A stretch of 64,000 bases of DNA from a bacterium (GTDB lineage: Bacteria; DRYD01), in NCBI GenBank assembly GCA_030549815.1, contig JAUQQQ010000004.1:1-64000 (forward strand). Direction: 5' to 3'. Made by a program: the position numbers and the translations under genes. Below, piece after piece: positions 26,495 through 35,808 of the stretch (position 1 is the stretch's first letter; every line of letters starts with the position of its first letter). The notes beneath the pieces are model-generated. The model saw only the letters and a list, made by a program, of their open reading frames with translations. It was not told the origin of the DNA and ran no database searches.

Positions 26495-27508
26495 TTAAAC
26501 TTTAATTTTATTTTTTACCATGTAATGGAGCAAATCTGCAACTCTTGCAGAATAACCCATTTCATTATCATACCAAGCAAATATCTTTACCATATTTCCA
26601 TTTATAACCTGAGTTGATAACCCATCAACGATAGAAGAATAAGTTGATCCTTTAAAATCCATGGAAACAAGTGGTTCCTCTGTATATGCTAATATCCCTT
26701 TTAAATATGTTTCCGAAGCATTTTTTAATGCATTATTAACATCCTCGACAGTTACATTCCTTTCAGTAAGGACAACAAAATCCACCAGTGAAACTGTAGG
26801 AGTTGGGACTCTTATAGAAACACCTGTAAATTTTCCTTTTAATTGAGGAATAACCTTTTCAACTGCTTTTGCTGCACCAGTCGTAGTTGGGATCATATTC
26901 AAAGCAGCAGCTCTTGCTCTTCTCAAATCCTTATGAGCTATATCAAGTATTCTTTGGTCATTTGTATAAGAATGTATAGTTGTCATATGACCTGCGATAA
27001 TACCGAATTCCTTGAAAATAACTTTAGCAAGGGGTGCCAAACAATTTGTTGTACAGGAAGCATTAGAAATAACAAAATGTTTTGATAAATCAAGTGCTTC
27101 TTCATTAACTCCCAAAACTACTGTAATATCTTCACCTTTCGCAGGAGCAGTTATAACAACGTATTTAGCTCCCGCTTTCAAATGTTTTTCAGCTTTGTCT
27201 CTATCCGTAAATTTTCCACTTGACTCGACAACTATTTCGACACCAAGATCTTTCCATGGTAATTTTTCAGGGTCAGCCTCTTGAAAAACTTTTATTTTCC
27301 TGCCATCTATTTGAATATAATCTTCTCCACTCCTTACTTCACCATCATAAACCCCATAAGTACTATCATATTTAAAAAGAAAAGCATTTGTATGAGGATC
27401 AACAAGGTCATTAACAGCAACCACATCAAACTCGGGATACTTTTTTAATATACTTTTCAAAGTTAATCTACCAATTCTTCCAAATCCATTTATAGCTACT
27501 TTTGTCAT
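26495..27508 (-). CDS. gap: glyceraldehyde-3-phosphate dehydrogenase
   Basis: 337 residues. NAD-binding [14 protein letters not shown], catalytic Cys in [13 protein letters not shown], catalytic His in HSYTNDQRI, and WYDNEMGYS near the C-terminus. It makes 1,3-bisphosphoglycerate in glycolysis. A strong AAAGGGGGGAAAAG precedes the ATG. pfkA and tkt are also in the window. Confidence 0.98.
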   Translation of the reverse strand: MTKVAINGFGRIGRLTLKSILKKYPEFDVVAVNDLVDPHTNAFLFKYDSTYGVYDGEVRSGEDYIQIDGRKIKVFQEADPEKLPWKDLGVEIVVESSGKFTDRDKAEKHLKAGAKYVVITAPAKGEDITVVLGVNEEALDLSKHFVISNASCTTNCLAPLAKVIFKEFGIIAGHMTTIHSYTNDQRILDIAHKDLRRARAAALNMIPTTTGAAKAVEKVIPQLKGKFTGVSIRVPTPTVSLVDFVVLTERNVTVEDVNNALKNASETYLKGILAYTEEPLVSMDFKGSTYSSIVDGLSTQVINGNMVKIFAWYDNEMGYSARVADLLHYMVKNKIKV

Positions 27509-27521
27509 TCTTTTCCCCCCT

Positions 27522-28967
27522 TTATTTTGAAGTTAATATCAACCTGCTACTCTTTATCGGAGAATTCTTTTTAATAAAATCAACTATTAATTCCCTGGCA
27601 TACCCATAATTCTGCAAAACTGGGAACTTAGAGAACTCAGTATATCCATCTCCACCATAATAAAGAAAATCCACAGTTGCTACAGTATAATATTCATCCT
27701 CCTTCAGCTCTTTACCTCTCAAAAACCACTTCCCATTAATATTCTCCAATGAATCATTGTAGTGAAGCTTTGTTTTCTTTTGATCCATTGAATCAAGTAA
27801 GGAAATTAAATCTGAGCCTTTCATCTTAAACTTGACAACCGTATTTTCAAAAGGTAAGATGTTAAAAATTTCTCCATATGTTATTTCTCCTTTATTCAAT
27901 ACATCTCTTATTCCACCGTGATTATAAAAAGCTATATCACTATTTGTCATATAACTTAAAACATTGGTTATAAACGTTCCTAAATTTTTATCAATATCTT
28001 TGGAATCTTTATTAAGTTCAACATCAGAAAAACCTATTACTTCAGAAGAATATTTCTCAGCATCCACAATATAATTTTGAACAACTTTATATGCATTTTT
28101 ATCAGGATTTATTATAGCATTTATCGTTGGATAAAGACTATAACTAAAACTTTTTATTTTCTTATTTTCAACGTCCAACTTTATATGCCCAACATACTTT
28201 CCATAAGATCCTGCCTGAACAATGTATATTTTCTTATTATTATTCTCAACAACTATAGGTTCGAACAATTCCGTATGGCTATGTCCTCCTACTATAAGAT
28301 CAACAAAATCAACATTTTTTGCAATTCTTTCATCTTCTTTAACTCCACAATGAGAAAGAACCACAACTAAATCAGGATTTTGAGCTAAAATATCATTTTT
28401 GTATTTATTAAGAGTTTCAACAGGATCAATTATATCCCTATTATTCAAAGCATTTGGCATAGTTATTATTTTTGTTTCTGGCGTTAATAACCCAATAACT
28501 GCCACTCTTAAACCATCTTTGTTAATAATAACGAATGGTTTTGTATTATCAAAAAGAGGATAAGCATTGGCACATAAAACAGGAGCAGATAATCTTCTAA
28601 CCATATTTTTCATTGCATCATATCCAAAATCAAACTCATGATTACCCAAAGCAACAGCATCAAATTTCAAATAGTTATAGAAATCAACAACAGATAATCC
28701 ATTAGACAAGTTAGAATATATAGTTCCCGCACTAAAATCACCTGCATCAAATAACAATACATTCTTCTCCTTTTGTTTAATATTGTTTACTATAGCAGAT
28801 ATATACTCAGCACCTGCAACAGTATAACTGTAATTTTTATAAATCTTCTGAACCTGCGGCACCAACCTTCCATGAAAATCATTTAAATGAACTATATTAA
28901 GTTCTTTCGCAAATACAGATGCAAAAACCAAAATTAAAATTAAAACAATGGTTATTATTTTTTTCAT
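27522..28967 (-). CDS. secreted 5'-nucleotidase (UshA/YfkN family)
   Basis: 481 residues with a signal peptide ([20 protein letters not shown]). The metallophosphatase domain has [24 protein letters not shown] and GGHSH. The C-terminal substrate domain has NHGGIRD and GGDGYTEF. It dephosphorylates nucleotides (or 2',3'-cyclic nucleotides) in the periplasm. A complex folded leader lies directly upstream (see 28983-29038). TAGGA is the ribosome binding site. Confidence 0.93.
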   Translation of the reverse strand: MKKIITIVLILILVFASVFAKELNIVHLNDFHGRLVPQVQKIYKNYSYTVAGAEYISAIVNNIKQKEKNVLLFDAGDFSAGTIYSNLSNGLSVVDFYNYLKFDAVALGNHEFDFGYDAMKNMVRRLSAPVLCANAYPLFDNTKPFVIINKDGLRVAVIGLLTPETKIITMPNALNNRDIIDPVETLNKYKNDILAQNPDLVVVLSHCGVKEDERIAKNVDFVDLIVGGHSHTELFEPIVVENNNKKIYIVQAGSYGKYVGHIKLDVENKKIKSFSYSLYPTINAIINPDKNAYKVVQNYIVDAEKYSSEVIGFSDVELNKDSKDIDKNLGTFITNVLSYMTNSDIAFYNHGGIRDVLNKGEITYGEIFNILPFENTVVKFKMKGSDLISLLDSMDQKKTKLHYNDSLENINGKWFLRGKELKEDEYYTVATVDFLYYGGDGYTEFSKFPVLQNYGYARELIVDFIKKNSPIKSSRLILTSK

Positions 28968-28982
28968 TGTATTCCTACTTAA

Positions 28983-29038
28983 CTATGCAACAGCATAGGT
29001 CAGGTTACTTGTATTCCGCCATAACCTGACAAGCGGAA
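28983..29038 (-). promoter_or_regulatory. structured 5' leader: candidate H-type pseudoknot plus hairpin
   Basis: In the sense (minus) direction: TTCCGC (29038-29033), TT, GTCAGGTTA (29030-29022), TG, GCGGAA (29019-29014), TACAAG, TAACCTGAC (29007-28999). The 6-bp and 9-bp helices interleave as in an H-type pseudoknot. It is followed at once by CTATGC-TGTT-GCATAG and, 16 nt later, the start of the 5'-nucleotidase gene. The layout suits a translational switch, but I cannot match it to a known class. Confidence 0.5.
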
Positions 29039-29145
29039 AGTAAACTACCACACGTTTTTCATCCTTAATCGCATCCACACACATAATCTACATCCCTTAC
29101 AACTTGTTTATTTCCACCTTTGAATTAAAACCCACCCATATTGCA

Positions 29146-30087
29146 TTAAACCTCAACTCTAATAAATTCCTTCTCATAAACCTTCTCGAAAAACAACCAT
29201 TCATCATTTCGTTGGTATTTATAAAAATTATCAACATTGATATAAGTCATCGTTGCAAAAATACTAATAAAGATAAAATAAAAAAGATTTGGATGAAAAG
29301 CGGTTAATGGTAAAATTAGAGTAGAAAAAATAGCAACCTTTTTTAAGAAAGGAACACTTTTCTCAATTCTATTAATATCAAAACCCTTTAGGAAAGGTAA
29401 AGTAAAAACATGTTTCATTAACCACCAAATTCTTGAATAATTATAATGACTTTTACCAAAAAACCTATTAAAATGTTTAACCGGATAATTTGATATCAAC
29501 TCTTTTTTAGCTTTAGTAATTATAGGTAAGAACCTGTGATAACCATGCGGCAGTTTTAAACCTTTAACACATTGATCCCTATATACCTTTAATGAACATC
29601 CCACATCCTTAACGTCATAGTTTGATACCAGCCTAATAATCCAATTGCCTATATTACTTATTTTTACCCTCATTCCTTCATTTCTTTGTTTTCTATATCC
29701 GCTAACAGCATCCAAATTTTCATTTATTAATTTTTTTATCATATAAACAAGGTCTTCAGGATCATTTTGAAGATCAGAATCTATGGTAGCAACGAATTTT
29801 CCTTTAAATTTGGAGAATCCGAGGCTAAGAGCAGCAGACTGCCCCTCATTCTTCAAAAACTTATAAATATAAACACTGAGATTAATAGATTCAACAGGGA
29901 TACTATCAATAGATTTTATAAGTAAATCAGTGCTATTATCACTACTACCATCATCTATAAAAATAATTTCAAAATTATTTAACCCTAAATCCTTTTTTAT
30001 TTTCTCAAAAGTGTTTACGATTTTACTATATAATATTGGCAAATTTAATTCTTCGTTATGATAAGGGACGATTAAGCTCAAGTCCAT
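29146..30087 (-). CDS. family 2 glycosyltransferase (DPM1/ArnC-like)
   Basis: 313 residues. The GT-A domain has LIVPYHNEELNLPILY, FIDDGSSDNSTD, and TIDSDLQNDPED with the DxD-like metal site, then KQRNEGMRVKISNIGNWIIRL. The C-terminal 80 residues contain one to two membrane segments (VAIFSTLILPLTAF, LFYFIFISIFATM). Members add a sugar to undecaprenyl/dolichyl phosphate or to lipid A. It overlaps the end of udk by 10 nt. Confidence 0.87.
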   Translation of the reverse strand: MDLSLIVPYHNEELNLPILYSKIVNTFEKIKKDLGLNNFEIIFIDDGSSDNSTDLLIKSIDSIPVESINLSVYIYKFLKNEGQSAALSLGFSKFKGKFVATIDSDLQNDPEDLVYMIKKLINENLDAVSGYRKQRNEGMRVKISNIGNWIIRLVSNYDVKDVGCSLKVYRDQCVKGLKLPHGYHRFLPIITKAKKELISNYPVKHFNRFFGKSHYNYSRIWWLMKHVFTLPFLKGFDINRIEKSVPFLKKVAIFSTLILPLTAFHPNLFYFIFISIFATMTYINVDNFYKYQRNDEWLFFEKVYEKEFIRVEV

Positions 30088-30695
30088 ATTATATGCCTTT
30101 CCGCTAAAGCAGTTAATAATTCGATAGCTGCCTTGAAATTCTTCTCATTCTGTATGATTATATCTGCATACTTTTTAGTAGGTTCAATAAATTCAACATA
30201 CATCGGACGCACAAAATTAACATATTGCTCAATTATATCATCAATATCTCTTCCTCTTTCCTTTATATCCCTGTAAATCCTTCTAATCAGCCTTATATCA
30301 TCCGGCGCTTCGACAAATATCTTTATCTTGCTCATCCTTCTAATTCTCTCATCATAAAGAGCAAACAAGCCTTCCAAAATAACCACAGAATTTGGGTAAA
30401 CCAACTCAAACTCCTCTTTTCTTGTATATTCAGTAAAAGAATAAATCGGTTTTTTTATGGGCTTACCAGAAATTAAACTATCGAGATGGGTATAAAGAAG
30501 ATCCCAATCTATAGAATTAGGATGATCAAAATTAAACTTCTTTCTTTCTTCAAAGCTCAAATGAGAAAGATCAACATAATAAGAATCCATACTTATAAGA
30601 GAAACTTTATTACTATTAAGTATTTCAATGATGTTCTTTGCGATTGTAGTTTTACCCGACGCAGTTCCACCTGCTATAGCAATTAGCAACATCAA
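30078..30695 (-). CDS. udk: uridine kinase
   Basis: 205 residues. P-loop AIAGGTASGKTTIAK, then SMDSYYVDLSHLSFEERKKFNFDHPNS with family-typical substrate residues, VVILEGLFALYDERI, and RRIYRDIKERGRD. It phosphorylates uridine and cytidine in pyrimidine salvage. The second Met is an equally possible start. It lies between the ferredoxin gene and GT2. Confidence 0.95.
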   Translation of the reverse strand: MMLLIAIAGGTASGKTTIAKNIIEILNSNKVSLISMDSYYVDLSHLSFEERKKFNFDHPNSIDWDLLYTHLDSLISGKPIKKPIYSFTEYTRKEEFELVYPNSVVILEGLFALYDERIRRMSKIKIFVEAPDDIRLIRRIYRDIKERGRDIDDIIEQYVNFVRPMYVEFIEPTKKYADIIIQNEKNFKAAIELLTALAERHIIWT

Positions 30696-30718
30696 TTACA
30701 CCTTTCCCACACCTTTAA

Positions 30719-31030
30719 CTATTTCGCACCTTTTTGCTTATAAAAGTTTTCCCACTTTGCTTTAAACTCTTCCTTATTAAGCTTATAGTAATCTTTGTTT
30801 ATTTCAATATATGTTTTATACTCCTCAGGAACATCCTCCTCAGGATATATAGCACTAACTGGACATACACTTTCACAAGCACCACAATCTATACAAACAT
30901 CAGGGTCTATGTATAATTGAAACTCTCCACCATCTTCAGATTCAGTGGGATGTATACAATCAACAGGACAAACACTTACACAAGACCTATCCTTTGTACC
31001 TATGCATTTTTCTGTTATTACTCTTGCCAT
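30719..31030 (-). CDS. 7-Fe-type ferredoxin
   Basis: 103 residues. The first cluster region ITEKCIGTKDRSCVSVCPVDC has the wide C-x7-C spacing of a [3Fe-4S] centre, and the second, CIDCGACESVCP, is a classical [4Fe-4S] motif. The C-terminal extension is charged. It is a low-potential electron carrier. AGGAGGTAAAAAAGT precedes the ATG. Confidence 0.95.
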   Translation of the reverse strand: MARVITEKCIGTKDRSCVSVCPVDCIHPTESEDGGEFQLYIDPDVCIDCGACESVCPVSAIYPEEDVPEEYKTYIEINKDYYKLNKEEFKAKWENFYKQKGAK

Positions 31031-31050
31031 ACTTTTTTACCTCCTTTCAA

Positions 31051-32862
31051 TTACTCCATTATAAACTCCGCATCATTATCAACTAAACAATAATATTTAC
31101 CATCTTTGTTATAGAAATTGATGCTTTCAACAGGGGTTGGCTGTATCTTAGTATATAAAAAACCACCATTACTTTCAAATTCTAAACCTAACGAATCAAC
31201 ATTGTTAAAATAAATAATTTTATTTTTATAAACACCAAAATTATCAGAAATAGATAAATTAATTTTAGTTTCAACTATATCAAAGTTTTCCTTATTTAAT
31301 TTAATCATAACTCCCTCTTTAAGAAGGATCCAAAACCCATCATTTGCAGCTTCTATTCTTGCAGCCTTAATATTTAATTCCAAAATTTTTTCAACCCCTC
31401 CTTCTTTATTTATAATTACTAAATTTTCGCTTTCCAAAAACAATGTTAAAAAATTGTTAAAAGCAACATCCCTAATATCAACTAAAGTATAATTCAACAA
31501 AACCTCAGAATTTTTAACGAAAAAATCAATAGTCTTTTCCCCTTTAACAACAAAAAATATAGTATCATCCTTTTTCTGAAGTAATAAAATCTTTTCAGCA
31601 TCAATATCTATATCAAATTCCAATAATAATGTTTCATCAATCACATTAGTAGAAAAGTTTTTATCTTGAACCCCAATAAACTCTACTTTTCTTTGATTTT
31701 TTTCAATAATTACAGTGAAAAATGAAGTTAAATAGTTGAAATAAAAAATATATTTATCATCCAGAATTTTAAAATCAACTATTTTTAGGTTATTAATAAA
31801 CTCAGATATTAATTTCCTTTTTTTGCTTTGATAATCTATAAATTCATGCAAAACACTTTCATTTTTCCTTATTTTTTCTATATTTTCCTCATACACTAAT
31901 TCAATTTTATTTTCATTAAGTTTCAAAATCCTTATAAATGAACCATCATAAACAATATTAATAGTTTCATTTTTAACTTTAACTAAATTAGAATTCCTGG
32001 AGATTAATTGAAAATCATTGAAATCTTTTGTAAAATATAATTCATTTAAATCCTTAAAAATGAATAACACAACAAATCCATCATTAAATTTTTTAATCCT
32101 AAAAACATCAGACAAAATAAACTTTAACCAAAAATCCCTATTAATCATTAGATCTTGAACAGAAACATTATCACCATTATCCAATACTATTTTCCTTAAC
32201 AAGTTATTGCTATTAGAAATAGCAAAAATCATTATTTTATTAATTCCTTCTAAAAATACCAACCTAAAATCATTTTTTACAACATCAGAAATATCAATAT
32301 CTTTTTTCACAAAACTTTTCAATTCAATTGTTTTTACTCTTTTATAAACATTAAGCAAATGGTTAGAATTTTTTATCGAATGTAGATAAAAAAACGAATC
32401 ATCGATTTTAATAAAAACAGGAACAGAGGCACTTTTCAAAGTTTTTACCTCCTCATAATAATCTAACCCACTAATAATCTCTATAAATTTTCCCTCTTCA
32501 AACTTATAAATACTATCACTACTAAAAATAAAATCACTACAAATATTCAATACTTCTTTCCTTACTTCATAGATAAAATCAAACGATAAATCAGAATTTA
32601 ACTTAATCAGTCTTAGAAAATTTTTCTCCAAATTAATGACTAATAAATACAAATCCTTGGAATCAAATACCTTAACAAAATCCCAATAATGAGATTTACT
32701 TTCCCAAATAGGTAAAAAATATGTTCTAACTTCATTATTTTCTACCAAATCAAAAAATAATGAATCTCTTAATAAAATAAACCCGTCGTTCCATCTACTT
32801 ATGTCATTTACTTTAAAATGCAAGTCAAAATTTTCAGGGACTTTGGTATAATAAAACAACAT
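31051..32862 (-). CDS. large protein of unknown function, beta-propeller-like
   Basis: 603 residues from the preferred start. The ORF track begins at 32937, inside the upstream gene. The Met at 32862 has AAGGAG just upstream and follows that gene's stop, so it is preferred. No signal peptide is visible. The sequence is a long series of beta-rich segments with Phe/Asp/Asn-rich turns (e.g. FIKIDDSFFYLHSIK, GFWILLKEGVMIKL), as in propellers, but no named repeat is apparent. It sits between the G5-3D protein and ferredoxin. Confidence 0.75.
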   Translation of the reverse strand: MLFYYTKVPENFDLHFKVNDISRWNDGFILLRDSLFFDLVENNEVRTYFLPIWESKSHYWDFVKVFDSKDLYLLVINLEKNFLRLIKLNSDLSFDFIYEVRKEVLNICSDFIFSSDSIYKFEEGKFIEIISGLDYYEEVKTLKSASVPVFIKIDDSFFYLHSIKNSNHLLNVYKRVKTIELKSFVKKDIDISDVVKNDFRLVFLEGINKIMIFAISNSNNLLRKIVLDNGDNVSVQDLMINRDFWLKFILSDVFRIKKFNDGFVVLFIFKDLNELYFTKDFNDFQLISRNSNLVKVKNETINIVYDGSFIRILKLNENKIELVYEENIEKIRKNESVLHEFIDYQSKKRKLISEFINNLKIVDFKILDDKYIFYFNYLTSFFTVIIEKNQRKVEFIGVQDKNFSTNVIDETLLLEFDIDIDAEKILLLQKKDDTIFFVVKGEKTIDFFVKNSEVLLNYTLVDIRDVAFNNFLTLFLESENLVIINKEGGVEKILELNIKAARIEAANDGFWILLKEGVMIKLNKENFDIVETKINLSISDNFGVYKNKIIYFNNVDSLGLEFESNGGFLYTKIQPTPVESINFYNKDGKYYCLVDNDAEFIME

Positions 32863-32869
32863 TCCTTTA

Positions 32870-34033
32870 TCACTCCTTAACCAAATAAACCTTAACCTTT
32901 CTTCTGCCCCACCTAATAGCGTCTTGATAACTTTCAAAATACAAATCTATTTTAAATCCTTTTATTGCTGATCCTGTATCCAAAGCTTGAGCATAACCAT
33001 ACCCCTCAACATACAATTTAGTTCCCAAGGGTATTATTGAAGGATCCACAGCTGCAACTCCTCTTCTTACTCTACTTCCTGTAGCAGTGTAATATCCAAC
33101 TACTCCAACACCAGCAGTATATCCGCTACTTTCCATTATATAATAAGGTTTACCTTCTAAACTATAGATAGGGCCAATACCAACTTCAACGATCTCATCA
33201 ACCTTTTCTTCAATAACATTCTTTCTTAATAATTCAATTTCTCTTGTTCCATCATAATTAAGATAAACTAAATATTCTTTAAAAACTTTACCATTTTTCC
33301 CTTTTCGAGTAACTCTTATTTCACTTTGCGGTAAACTACTGCTATAAAAAACTACCCTCTGATAAGGAATAATCTCCTCTTTCTTGCTAATAAACCTAAC
33401 ATTAACACCTACATGATTATCAACATTTTCTACAGAAAATGAAGTAAGTTCAAATCCCTCCTTTAAATCAACAAAATCAATTCCTTTTATATTTTCTACC
33501 TTTACACCCTTGTTAACAATTATTTTTTTGACTTTATCAGATATTATTCTTTTAATCCTTTGACTATCATAAAATGCAAAACAACTAATTTCATATTCTT
33601 TAGAATCAAAGACAAAATACATTTTTTGTGGAGTATAAAATTTAAATTTCTGAGCCAAGACAGAAGAAGTAAGAGGATTAAAACGTCCTACATTACCGTT
33701 TCTTAATAAAACAAATAACTCCTTTTTATCAAAACCCGCTTTAACTAAAACATCTCTTAAACTTTCCGAAAAATTACTTTTTACAACTTTTTTTACATTA
33801 TCAACACTTAAAACAATATCAAAATTTTCAAAAACATCAACCCCATTTTCATTCACAGATAAGGAATATATTTGTTTATCGACATCAAATTTCGGTTTAC
33901 CTAAAACAATTTTGCTTTTTACAAAACCATCTTTATTGTAATAATTAACATAGTAAAAATTAATCTTACTGATAAAAACAATAATAAAAATTAAAAAGAT
34001 TACTAAAAAAAACAAACTACTTCTCATCATCAT
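32870..34033 (-). CDS. secreted G5 and 3D domain protein
   Basis: 387 residues. The N-terminal membrane helix (FFLVIFLIFIIVFI) is an anchor or signal. Around residues 225-290 a G5-like domain appears (EIIPYQRVVFYSSSLPQ...GTREIELLRKNVIEEKVDEIVEVG). The last 80 residues are a 3D domain, named for its three Asp: GYYTATGSRVRRGVAAVDPSIIPLGTKLYVEGYGYAQALDTGSAIKGFKIDLYF is the conserved run, seen in MltA and Rpf-like wall lytic enzymes. A peptidoglycan-acting envelope enzyme is inferred. It overlaps the small gene upstream by 17 nt. Confidence 0.88.
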   Translation of the reverse strand: MMMRSSLFFLVIFLIFIIVFISKINFYYVNYYNKDGFVKSKIVLGKPKFDVDKQIYSLSVNENGVDVFENFDIVLSVDNVKKVVKSNFSESLRDVLVKAGFDKKELFVLLRNGNVGRFNPLTSSVLAQKFKFYTPQKMYFVFDSKEYEISCFAFYDSQRIKRIISDKVKKIIVNKGVKVENIKGIDFVDLKEGFELTSFSVENVDNHVGVNVRFISKKEEIIPYQRVVFYSSSLPQSEIRVTRKGKNGKVFKEYLVYLNYDGTREIELLRKNVIEEKVDEIVEVGIGPIYSLEGKPYYIMESSGYTAGVGVVGYYTATGSRVRRGVAAVDPSIIPLGTKLYVEGYGYAQALDTGSAIKGFKIDLYFESYQDAIRWGRRKVKVYLVKE

Positions 34034-34217
34034 CTTCGATTTCTTCTTCGCTTTCTATCAAACCATATTCTTCTAATGTTTTTTCTAACAACTGTATATA
34101 CAAACTTCTCTCTATATAACCGAGTATATAGAAAGCTTCTTCTTCATCTAATTTGTATCCAACTAATAAATCCATAACTTCTTGTGCAATATCTTCCAAT
34201 TTATCAAGTGTTCTCAT
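34017..34217 (-). CDS. small acidic helical protein
   Basis: 66 residues, predicted all helical, with an acidic tail (IESEEEIEDDDEK). AAAGGGGTG is well placed before the ATG, and it sits tightly between two genes, so it is likely real. No family is recognised. Small acidic helical proteins often bind a partner; a link to the 3D-domain protein or the coiled-coil protein is only positional. Confidence 0.65.
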   Translation of the reverse strand: MRTLDKLEDIAQEVMDLLVGYKLDEEEAFYILGYIERSLYIQLLEKTLEEYGLIESEEEIEDDDEK

Positions 34218-34232
34218 AACAACACCCCTTTA

Positions 34233-34976
34233 TTAATTAACATTAATTATTCTATACTTTATGTCTTTTCCCTTAACTTTAACAGAAAATTCCCAATCTT
34301 TAATAGCGTTGAATATTTTCGAATTATCGATTTCAACATTCTTTAAAAAACTATCCAATTCTTTTAGTAATTTATTTTTATCCTTGGCTAAACTTTCAAG
34401 TTTTTTTGTAAATTTTGAATGATTAACTATAGCTTCCCATTCGTTCATACTTTGAATATTTTTAATCATTTTTTGCCAATCATCTTCAGAATTAATAATC
34501 CTTTCTATCTTTCTTTCAAATTCGGGAATAAATCTTTCTATCATTTTTTCAATAACTTTAGCCACGGGAGATTCCGTAGTTATTTTGTAATTTTCTCCAT
34601 CACCCTCTATCTCTTCATACAACGCTACTATTTTTACTTTTATTTTTTTATCCCAATTACCACTATCATTAACCAATAATTCAAATTCCCTATCAATAAT
34701 AGGAACAGAAACAGTTTTCTTCGTTGTCTTTAATCTTAAAACCTTTTTTTCTTCAGATTCCTCAGATTCCTCTCTTTCTATCTCCTCCAACCTACTTTGC
34801 AAATTTGATTTTTCCTGTTTTATCCTAATAAGGGTTTCCAAGTTAAACTGGTAATCCTGATTATCAGGGCTATCTCCACCTTCCATTTTCGCTTCCTGAA
34901 TTTTTTCCCGCTTTTCTTTTTCTTCCTCAGATAACTTCTTCAATCTTTCTAATATTTTCTTTTTCACATCTTCCAT
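34233..34976 (-). CDS. charged coiled-coil protein of unknown function
   Basis: 247 residues. Residues 1-90 are a long charged coiled coil (Lys/Glu heptads, e.g. ILERLKKLSEEEKEKREKI). Residues 95-130 look like a beta domain (KKTVSVPIIDREFELLVND), and the rest is helical. No signal peptide. It starts 6 nt after the BKACE gene. Function unknown. Confidence 0.65.
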   Translation of the reverse strand: MEDVKKKILERLKKLSEEEKEKREKIQEAKMEGGDSPDNQDYQFNLETLIRIKQEKSNLQSRLEEIEREESEESEEKKVLRLKTTKKTVSVPIIDREFELLVNDSGNWDKKIKVKIVALYEEIEGDGENYKITTESPVAKVIEKMIERFIPEFERKIERIINSEDDWQKMIKNIQSMNEWEAIVNHSKFTKKLESLAKDKNKLLKELDSFLKNVEIDNSKIFNAIKDWEFSVKVKGKDIKYRIINVN

Positions 34977-34982
34977 AAATAC

Positions 34983-35807
34983 TTACCTCCCGATATTTAA
35001 CAATTTCTTGGTTTGGTTAATATCAGCAATCGGCCTACCTAATTCATTAGCCATTCTTACTATTCTTTTTACTAATTCTTGATTTGTAGCTAACACTCCT
35101 TTCCTATAATAAATATTATCTTCCAAACCAGTCCTAACAAAACCACCAAGAATGATAGAAAGAGTATTTATTAATAATTGATTTTTGCCTACTGCTGCAG
35201 CAGACCAAGTAAATTGAATATTCCTTCGCTTCAGATCATTAATCATAAATAACAGATTTTCAGGAGTTGCAGCAGCACCCCACCTAACTCCTAAAACAAA
35301 ATCCACATGCACTGGCTCATCAACAAAACCATTCCTAACAAGATACTCAACCATATCCAACATACCCAAATCATAAACCTCTAATTCAGGTTTTATTTCT
35401 AACTCCTTCATTTTCAAAGCGAGTCTTTTTATAAAATCAGGAGTATTGATAAACAATTCATCTCCGAAATTCATCGTCCCTAAATTCAACGTAGCCATAT
35501 GGGGTTTCAGTTTCAAAGGTTCCATCCTTTCCTCTTCAGTCATTCCTACAGCGCCACCCGTTGTAAATTGTATTATCATCGGCACCTCTTTCTCAATTAA
35601 CTCCTTTACCTTAGCAAAATACTCAACTTTACTTGATGGAGTTCCATCTTCTTCTCTAACATGTATATGTGCAACCGTAGCACCCAAATGATAACATTCG
35701 ATAGCATCACGAGCTATTTCTTCTACCTTAACAGGCAAATAAGGATTTTTCTCTTTACTAACCTCAGCACCACATAAAGCAACAGTTATTACCAATGGTG
35801 TATCCAT
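34983..35807 (-). CDS. BKACE-family beta-keto acid cleavage enzyme (Kce-like)
   Basis: 274 residues. The zinc site motif GATVAHIHVREEDG, TLNLGTMNFGDE, PELEVYDLGML and the GGFVRTGLEDN signature identify the BKACE/DUF849 family. The best-known member cleaves 3-keto-5-aminohexanoate with acetyl-CoA in lysine fermentation, but the family has many substrates and no other lysine-fermentation gene is in view. It starts one base after the transketolase stop. Confidence 0.88.
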   Translation of the reverse strand: MDTPLVITVALCGAEVSKEKNPYLPVKVEEIARDAIECYHLGATVAHIHVREEDGTPSSKVEYFAKVKELIEKEVPMIIQFTTGGAVGMTEEERMEPLKLKPHMATLNLGTMNFGDELFINTPDFIKRLALKMKELEIKPELEVYDLGMLDMVEYLVRNGFVDEPVHVDFVLGVRWGAAATPENLLFMINDLKRRNIQFTWSAAAVGKNQLLINTLSIILGGFVRTGLEDNIYYRKGVLATNQELVKRIVRMANELGRPIADINQTKKLLNIGR

Positions 35808-35808
35808 A

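Noticed and set aside
34983-35807. Complete lysine fermentation pathway around the BKACE gene
   Set aside because: Only the BKACE gene is present. The neighbours are transketolase and a coiled-coil protein, so the substrate cannot be assigned.
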